Source of the DNA: an uncultured Prevotella sp.
GTDB lineage: Bacteria > Bacteroidota > Bacteroidia > Bacteroidales > Bacteroidaceae
NCBI GenBank assembly: GCA_934256705.1
Contig: CAKQPF010000091.1
Span: 1-9,601, forward strand
DNA: 9,601 nucleotides
Direction of reading: 5' to 3'
The notes below the pieces were generated by a model. It saw only the letters and a list, made by a program, of their open reading frames with translations. It made no database searches and was not told the origin of the DNA. A program made the position numbers and the translations under genes. Positions 5,786-9,601 of this stretch are shown here, one piece after another (positions within the stretch are counted from its first letter, which is position 1; every line of letters begins with the position of its first letter).

Positions 5786-7237
5786 ATGAAAAATAACATA
5801 AAATATACCCTTGCCGCAATGGCATTTGCCTGCAGCGGCAATGCCGTGGCACAGAATCCTTATGGTGCTTACTTCATGGACGGCTACGCTTTCGGTCATC
5901 AGATGAATCCTGCAAAGGAGTATGACCGCAGCGGATATTTTTCCACACCGCTCTTAGGCAATTCCAACATCGCATTGAGGGGCAACCTCAATCTCAAGGA
6001 TGTGCTCTATACCAATCCGAATGGCAAAGGTCTCGTCACATATCTCCATCCGAGCATCTCCGTCGATGAGGCTATGAGCCATTTCAGTTCCGACAACAAA
6101 CTGATCAGCGATTTCCGTTACGACCTCTTCAGCGTAGGTTTCCACGCTCTGAAGGGCTACAACACCATCGGACTCGGACTGCGTTTCAACAGTGGAGTCA
6201 ATGTGCCTTACGGACTCCTTGACCTCACCAAGAACCTCCAGAACAAGGATTACAGCATCAGTGACCTCGGTGTTTCAGCCCAGAGCTACGCTGAATTGGC
6301 CTATGGCTACAGCACCAATGTCACTCCTTACCTCCGAATAGGCGGTAAAGCGAAGCTCCTTTTCGGTCTGGCTTATGCAAAAGCCAAGATGGATGACCTC
6401 ACCCTCAATCTCAAGGACGAGAACCAGTGGACCGCCACCGCACACGTCAGGGCTGAAGTGGGAATCAAGGGATTCTCATGGGGCGACCCGAAGGTGAAGG
6501 AATACAGTGATGCGTACAAGGAAAACAATCCAGGAGCCGACACATACGAGTCTGTTGACTTCGACAATGCAGACGTTGACGGCTTCGGACTCGGCGGTTT
6601 CGGACTCGGCTTCGACCTCGGTGCAGAAGTGGACCTTGGCAAGCTCGGTCTGGTTGACGGTCTCAAGGCAAGTGCAGCCATCCTCGATGTCGGCTTTATC
6701 AAATGGAAAGATGTAGCCGTAGCGCAGAACAAGGGCGCTGAATTCAAGTTTGATGGCTTCCAGGATGTCAAAGTGGATGATGGCGATGGTACCAAACTGG
6801 ATGACCAGACCGATGATATCGGCGACCGCCTCTCAGACCTTTTTGCCATTGAGGAAAAGGGAACGGAAAGCACCACCACTTCTCTCGGCGCTACTCTCAA
6901 TGTAGGCGTGGAATATACTCTCCCTACCTACAACAAGCTTTCATTTGGATTGCTCAGCACCACCCGCATACAGGGCGAATACTCATGGAATGAAGAGCGT
7001 CTCTCAGTCAATTATCACCCTGCCAAATGGTTTGAAGTAGGAGTCAGCGGTGGAGTAGGTACCCTCGGCACAAGCGTGGGATGGGTGTTCAACTGCCATC
7101 CTGCTGGCATCAATCTCTTCCTTGCCGGTGACCATATCCTCGGCAAGCTCAGCAAGCAGGGCATTCCTCTCAACAGCAATGCTGACATCTCTCTCGGCAT
7201 CACAGTGCCATTGGGAAAGGCTAAGAGCAGAGATTAA
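5786..7237 (+). CDS. DUF5723-like outer-membrane beta-barrel protein
   Basis: A 483-residue protein with a type I signal peptide (MKNNIKYTLAAMAFACSGNAVA, cut before QNPYG). Its N-terminal mature part, with GAYFMDGYAFGHQMNPA (27-43) and the phrase LLGNSNIALRGNLNLKDVLY, matches my recollection of DUF5723 proteins of Bacteroidetes. The rest alternates aromatic and polar residues in amphipathic strands, for example SVGFHALKGYNTIGLGLRF, and ends in barrel-like strands such as NADISLGITVPLG. A glycine-rich segment GFGLGGFGLGFDLGAE and an acidic loop KVDDGDGTKLDDQTDD sit in the middle. The family has no established biochemical role that I know. It is the second gene of the operon with the upstream lipoprotein. 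The family name is from memory and needs a profile search; the barrel prediction is firmer. Confidence 0.8.
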   Translation: MKNNIKYTLAAMAFACSGNAVAQNPYGAYFMDGYAFGHQMNPAKEYDRSGYFSTPLLGNSNIALRGNLNLKDVLYTNPNGKGLVTYLHPSISVDEAMSHFSSDNKLISDFRYDLFSVGFHALKGYNTIGLGLRFNSGVNVPYGLLDLTKNLQNKDYSISDLGVSAQSYAELAYGYSTNVTPYLRIGGKAKLLFGLAYAKAKMDDLTLNLKDENQWTATAHVRAEVGIKGFSWGDPKVKEYSDAYKENNPGADTYESVDFDNADVDGFGLGGFGLGFDLGAEVDLGKLGLVDGLKASAAILDVGFIKWKDVAVAQNKGAEFKFDGFQDVKVDDGDGTKLDDQTDDIGDRLSDLFAIEEKGTESTTTSLGATLNVGVEYTLPTYNKLSFGLLSTTRIQGEYSWNEERLSVNYHPAKWFEVGVSGGVGTLGTSVGWVFNCHPAGINLFLAGDHILGKLSKQGIPLNSNADISLGITVPLGKAKSRD

Positions 7238-7242
7238 GTGAT

Positions 7243-7339
7243 GGTTGTTGGTTGCCGGTTGTCGGTTGTAATGTTGCAGACAAACATACTTACCACCTAT
7301 AACCCGCAACCAACAATCTGTAATCAACAACCGACAACC
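7243..7339. repeat. Two opposed arrays of 7-base repeats (GGTTGNN)
   Basis: Four plus-strand heptads of the form GGTTGNN run without gaps over 7243-7270. After a 27-base spacer, six minus-strand heptads (consensus GGTTGNN or GATTNNN) run in phase over 7298-7339. The arrays face each other, so 13 bases at 7257-7269 pair perfectly with 7327-7339, and 11 bases at 7245-7255 pair with 7306-7316. These two hairpins cross and exclude each other. It begins five bases after the DUF5723-like gene and may work as its transcript end. The GG runs at 7-base spacing on each strand could also stack as two-layer G-quadruplexes. Confidence 0.75.
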
Positions 7340-7492
7340 GCAATAAGCAATTGGAATAATCAGGATATCAGTCTGTGAAATATGAATGTCCTGAATAGAT
7401 CTGGTGTTTATCACTCAGCGTGACAAATGTTAAAATAAGGCTGTTTTGTACTTTTTAACATTGATGAATGGATAGTTTACCATTCTTTTTCA
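7340..7492. other. Rest of the intergenic gap, 8-base inverted repeat
   Basis: After the heptad arrays there is no gene. TGTTAAAA (7428-7435) and TTTTAACA (7453-7460) form a perfect 8-base inverted repeat with a 17-base spacer, 33 bases upstream of the -7 box of the next gene. It could be an operator or chance in A+T-rich DNA. Confidence 0.3.
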
Positions 7493-7500
7493 TACTTTTG
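7493..7500 (+). promoter_or_regulatory. -7 box of the DUF4377-like lipoprotein gene
   Basis: TACTTTTG matches TAnnTTTG and lies 34 bases before the ATG at 7535. I see no good TTTG at the expected -33 distance, so it may be weak or depend on an activator. Confidence 0.5.
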
Positions 7501-7534
7501 CATCAAACTGTAAATTATTTCATCCCCACACGTC

Positions 7535-8362
7535 ATGAAAGTAAGAGGACTTTATGGAATAGTTTTCTTTCTATTCCTTTTAATGCACGCATTCACCGCC
7601 TGCAGCGATGATGACCCAGAAGATAATTCAAGGGAAATCAAAATGTCGGTTTCGCCGGAAACGGGCATCATGTATAGTTCTTCTGACGATAAGAAAGAGC
7701 ACCCTATAGAGTGTATGCTTGTCATGTCGGAAGATGCTCCTGGAGAGTGGAAACCTTTGGCTATGAACAGTATCGAAGGCTTTACATACAGGAAAGGGCA
7801 CGACTATTACCTGTCAGTAAAGCGTACTATCCTACCAACTCCATCCACAGATGGCTCTGACCGCGTATATTCGCTAATCAGCATCCTTCAAGACAGACTC
7901 ATAGCAGAACCAGACACTACTGTCGGAAACGAGATCAAGTCAGAGGCAGACATTGTGTATAATGAATTATGCCCTTTCAGAAAGTATTCCATCTGCACGA
8001 AATATCTCGTCAACGACAATGGTGAAATATTCTATGATGGCGGAGGTAAACTGCCATCCTACAGCAAGTCAGCACGCATCTGGCTGGAGAATGTCCTCGA
8101 CAAAGGCGATGCTAACTGGTTGAAATTCCAGTCAATACCTTATCAAGCTTGTTATTCGTTTGTCCTTTCTCCTTTCACTGACAGACTGAGTATGGTGTAT
8201 AATAATTCTGATGGTCCGATGTTCAAGGACGTTGTACCAGAAGAAGAATTCAATCATATCAAGTCCATGAAGCAGGGAGAGCAGGTACGTTACTCCATGA
8301 TTCTCGCAAACATATACAAGAAAGGACTCCAGAAACTCGAATTTGTTGTGGAAAAGAAATGA
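7535..8362 (+). CDS. Lipoprotein with a DUF4377-like domain
   Basis: A 275-residue protein with a lipoprotein signal peptide: MKVRG, a hydrophobic core and lipobox FTAC, so C23 would be lipidated. The following residues SDDDPED are strongly acidic and fit Bacteroidetes surface export. Residues about 56-120 resemble DUF4377: a Cys-containing strand (IECMLVM), then a Trp (EWKPL), the pattern SIEGFTYRKGHDYYLSVKR, and a proline-containing loop followed by the strand YSLISILQD. The remaining 150 residues are not recognised; they hold two Cys in NELCPFRKYSICTKY and end in a strand LQKLEFVVEKK. The domain call comes from memory of the family pattern. No partner gene is adjacent: it is transcribed alone from its own promoter and is followed by a long non-coding region. 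The function is unknown. Confidence 0.82.
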   Translation: MKVRGLYGIVFFLFLLMHAFTACSDDDPEDNSREIKMSVSPETGIMYSSSDDKKEHPIECMLVMSEDAPGEWKPLAMNSIEGFTYRKGHDYYLSVKRTILPTPSTDGSDRVYSLISILQDRLIAEPDTTVGNEIKSEADIVYNELCPFRKYSICTKYLVNDNGEIFYDGGGKLPSYSKSARIWLENVLDKGDANWLKFQSIPYQACYSFVLSPFTDRLSMVYNNSDGPMFKDVVPEEEFNHIKSMKQGEQVRYSMILANIYKKGLQKLEFVVEKK

Positions 8363-8450
8363 AATCTCTAACAGAGTGTTGAGCTTTGGTTGTTGTCTTG
8401 TAAATCAACAAATATGTTGTTCCTATTATGGAAAAATGGAACAAAAGAGC

Positions 8451-8582
8451 GATAGGAAAGCTGTTATTTTGCGATAGCGAAGCTTTTACGGGCTAATAAC
8501 ATAAATATTACGTTGCAATAGCTATGCTATTAGGCTGTAATAACTATGCTTTTGCCCTCTAAAAGCTATGCTTTTGCAAGTT
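8451..8582. repeat. 22-base-period array of small palindromes
   Basis: Six units follow each other with an exact 22-base step, starting at 8451, 8473, 8495, 8517, 8539 and 8561. The last three are clearest: AATAGCTATGCTATT (8517-8531), AATAACTATGCTTTT (8539-8553) and AAAAGCTATGCTTTT (8561-8575), each followed by a 7-base variable spacer. The units at 8517 and 8561 are perfect 6+3+6 palindromes that differ by paired, compensating changes. The first three units are degenerate, about 13 of 22 bases or more matching a neighbour. The array does not code (22 is not a multiple of 3) and has no spacers of CRISPR length. Confidence 0.7.
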
Positions 8583-8716
8583 ATTGATATTCATTGTGTT
8601 ATATGGGACGTTTTGGACGTGAAGGCGAAAGCGGAAAAATCGGACAATTTTAGTTGCTTAGGCTGTAGTTTGGCGTGTTGGTTTATGCTGAAACCTTATA
8701 TGATTGTCCAGCGTGA

Positions 8717-8751
8717 TTTTTCCCTTTTCACTCTTCCCTTTTCCTTTTTCA
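8717..8751. repeat. Polypyrimidine tract with 7-base period
   Basis: Five consecutive heptads with consensus CTTTTCM (variants starting T or with CTCTTCC) fill 8717-8751, an almost pure C/T strand. It is the second 7-base-period repeat in the window's non-coding DNA. Such tracts can slip or form triplex DNA; nothing shows a function here. Confidence 0.6.
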
Positions 8752-8802
8752 CTATAGGGGGCTATAAATTAGCGTTGTTATATTTCGAGGCTATTTTTGA
8801 GG

Positions 8803-8865
8803 TCAAAGTGCAAGTGAGCGAAGGAGTTATGCGGTGCATAACGACTGAACGAACTTATACTTTGA
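8803..8865. other. 63-base hairpin with tandem G.A mismatches
   Basis: TCAAAGT (8803-8809) pairs with ACTTTGA (8859-8865), AAGT (8812-8815) with ACTT (8853-8856), and GTTATGC (8826-8832) with GCATAAC (8836-8842) across a GGT loop. Between the last two stems lies a symmetric 10x10 region in which both arms carry GA at positions 1-2, 5-6 and 9-10. Opposed, these make three tandem G.A/A.G steps separated by G:C, A:T and one C.A. It could be a structured RNA or a folded single-stranded DNA element. No known class is recognised. Confidence 0.5.
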
Positions 8866-8931
8866 GCCGAAAAGAGACCGAAAGATAACAAAACGTCATC
8901 CTTATGATTAAGTTTTATATAACGGTGGTAA

Positions 8932-9195
8932 TTTATAGAACCACCCTTTACAGACTTCAAGCAAGAATGTGTCACCAGTTGGACAAAACTCTTCGCCACG
9001 AATGAAGTTCAATTCACAGACAACGCCATTGACAACTTTCTCGCTTTTGTTGACCACATGTCATGTAGCGCAGATACATATGTTTCGCTTGGCGGTTCCA
9101 ATGGCTGCGCTGACCAACTAACGAACTGGGATGGAACGCAAAAGATAGGATTGGGTACCTCTATGATAAATAGAAAAGGGCAACCTGTACGATAG
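8932..9195 (+). pseudogene. Orphan 3' coding fragment
   Basis: The frame with codons at 8953, 8956 and so on is open from 8932 (after TAA at 8929) to TAG 9193-9195 and reads like a real protein, for example FTDNAIDNFLAFVDHM, then YVSLGGSNGCADQLTNWDG. There is no usable start codon near its 5' end; the first ATG falls in the middle. It therefore looks like the last 75-85 residues of a gene whose front has been lost. I do not recognise the family. Its composition differs from the A+T-rich surroundings. It stops 57 bases before the small transposable element, so transposition nearby may have helped break it. Confidence 0.5.
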
Positions 9196-9243
9196 GAAAG
9201 AAAAATAAACGTTGTTTACGACTTTCATCTGATATCCACGTGA

Positions 9244-9485
9244 TAAAATAAATAGGGTGTCCAGTTCTATGTTCTCGTTTTTGATATGGATTTAACAATT
9301 TAATCTGTTGATTATCAATCGAAATAGCATTGTTCTCAGGTGTAATTTTAACAGATGAAAAAGTTTTGCTAATCCATGAAATCATTATGTGCTGAAGAGA
9401 TATGATTATCAGTACTTTGAAACTCGTATCATGTCTTTTTTGAACTAAAAACTGGAACTTCAAACTGGACACCCTATAAAATAAA
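9244..9485. repeat. 9-base target-site duplication pair
   Basis: TAAAATAAA occurs at 9244-9252 and again at 9477-9485, directly outside the two terminal inverted repeats of the small element. The sequence is A+T only, so chance is not excluded, but both the exact match and the exact placement at the element borders support a duplication. Confidence 0.7.
9253..9476. mobile_element. MITE-like element, 224 bases
   Basis: The element starts TAGGGTGTCCAGTT (9253-9266) and ends AACTGGACACCCTA (9463-9476), a perfect 14-base terminal inverted repeat. The match continues imperfectly for about 17 more bases, including GTTC and GTTTTT blocks at equal distance from each end. It is flanked by a 9-base duplication. 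It is far too short for a transposase. A long open frame crosses it on the minus strand, but it runs out through both ends into flanking DNA and is not convincing. The termini are the same as the end of the insertion sequence at bases 63-76, so that element's transposase is the likely source of mobility. Its inner sequence is A+T rich and contains no recognised gene. Confidence 0.8.
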
Positions 9486-9557
9486 AATTACTTTCTGATT
9501 TTACTTTCCCTACTTCATAAGGTCATATAACTAAAGTTTCCCACCCCTAAAAATCAA

Positions 9558-9588
9558 GGCATTTGCAGATGTAACACCCTGCAAAGCC
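9558..9588 (-). terminator. Hairpin near the right edge, possible minus-strand terminator
   Basis: GGC plus TTTGCAG (9558-9568, with a bulged A at 9561) pairs with CTGCAAA plus GCC (9579-9588) around a 10-base loop. On the minus strand it is followed by TTGATTTTTA, a modest T-run. It could end a gene that enters from the right edge. The bases between 9486 and 9557 hold nothing else I can support. Confidence 0.3.
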
Positions 9589-9601
9589 CTGTAGATATGG
9601 G

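Noticed and set aside
7004..7414. 136-residue minus-strand reading frame at the heptad arrays
   Set aside because: Half is the antisense of the barrel gene and half is translated heptad repeat.
8451..8582. CRISPR array
   Set aside because: The repeat period is 22 bases with 7-base variable parts; CRISPR spacers are about 25-40 bases, and no cas genes are present.
8826..8842. Integron attC site
   Set aside because: GTTATGC/GCATAAC resembles core-site symmetry but does not fit GTTRRRY/RYYYAAC, and no integron integrase is present.
8568..8888. 106-residue plus-strand reading frame
   Set aside because: It crosses the palindrome array, the pyrimidine heptads and the G.A hairpin, and reads as low-quality protein with no start signal.
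8778..8999. 73-residue minus-strand reading frame
   Set aside because: It overlaps the hairpin and the plus-strand coding fragment. Similar short peptides may be annotated in Prevotella because the DNA repeat recurs, but nothing supports a real gene.
9161..9472. 103-residue minus-strand reading frame across the MITE
   Set aside because: It runs out of both ends of the transposable element, has a low-complexity composition, starts at a GTG inside the terminal repeat and lacks recognisable features.

Overview
The window looks like a chromosomal segment from a Bacteroidales organism, most likely Prevotella or a close relative. The grounds are Bacteroidetes-type promoters (a TAnnTTTG -7 box, in places with a TTTG-like -33 box about 18-20 bases upstream), A-rich start regions without strong Shine-Dalgarno sites, two lipoproteins with acidic residues just after the lipobox cysteine, a DUF5723-like beta-barrel protein, and a Bacteroidetes-style tyrosine recombinase. 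No database search was possible, so the genus is an inference.

Left end (1-1880): an insertion sequence runs in from outside the window and stops at about base 76. Directly after it lies the 3' part of a broken gene (78-470), then a strong terminator (477-511). A tyrosine recombinase gene follows on the minus strand (517-1719 or 517-1689), next to the 3' end of an initiator tRNA-Met gene (1805-1880, minus). A recombinase just downstream of a tRNA is the classic layout of an integrative element or prophage that uses the tRNA 3' end as its attachment site. The body of the element would extend left of the window.

Core (1880-7240): divergent promoters drive the tRNA to the left and a TetR-family regulator to the right. 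The regulator (2177-2764) is followed by fabG, a 3-oxoacyl-ACP reductase with all catalytic residues (2878-3636), and a rho-independent terminator. A separate promoter then drives a two-gene cell-envelope operon: a 638-residue lipoprotein of unknown function (3851-5767) and, 18 bases later, a DUF5723-like outer-membrane beta-barrel protein (5786-7237).

Right end (7240-9601): a 297-base gap holds two opposed arrays of 7-base repeats. A DUF4377-like lipoprotein follows (7535-8362). The last 1.2 kb has no intact gene but is rich in structure: a 22-base-period array of small palindromes (8451-8582), a polypyrimidine 7-base-period tract (8717-8751), a 63-base hairpin with three tandem G.A mismatches (8803-8865), an orphan 3' coding fragment (about 8932-9195), and a 224-base element with 14-base perfect terminal inverted repeats and a 9-base target duplication (9253-9476). 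That small element has the same terminal repeat as the insertion sequence at the left edge, so it is probably a MITE mobilised by that transposase. The most distinctive content of the window is this set of non-coding repeats and the autonomous/non-autonomous transposon pair, not a new multi-gene system.
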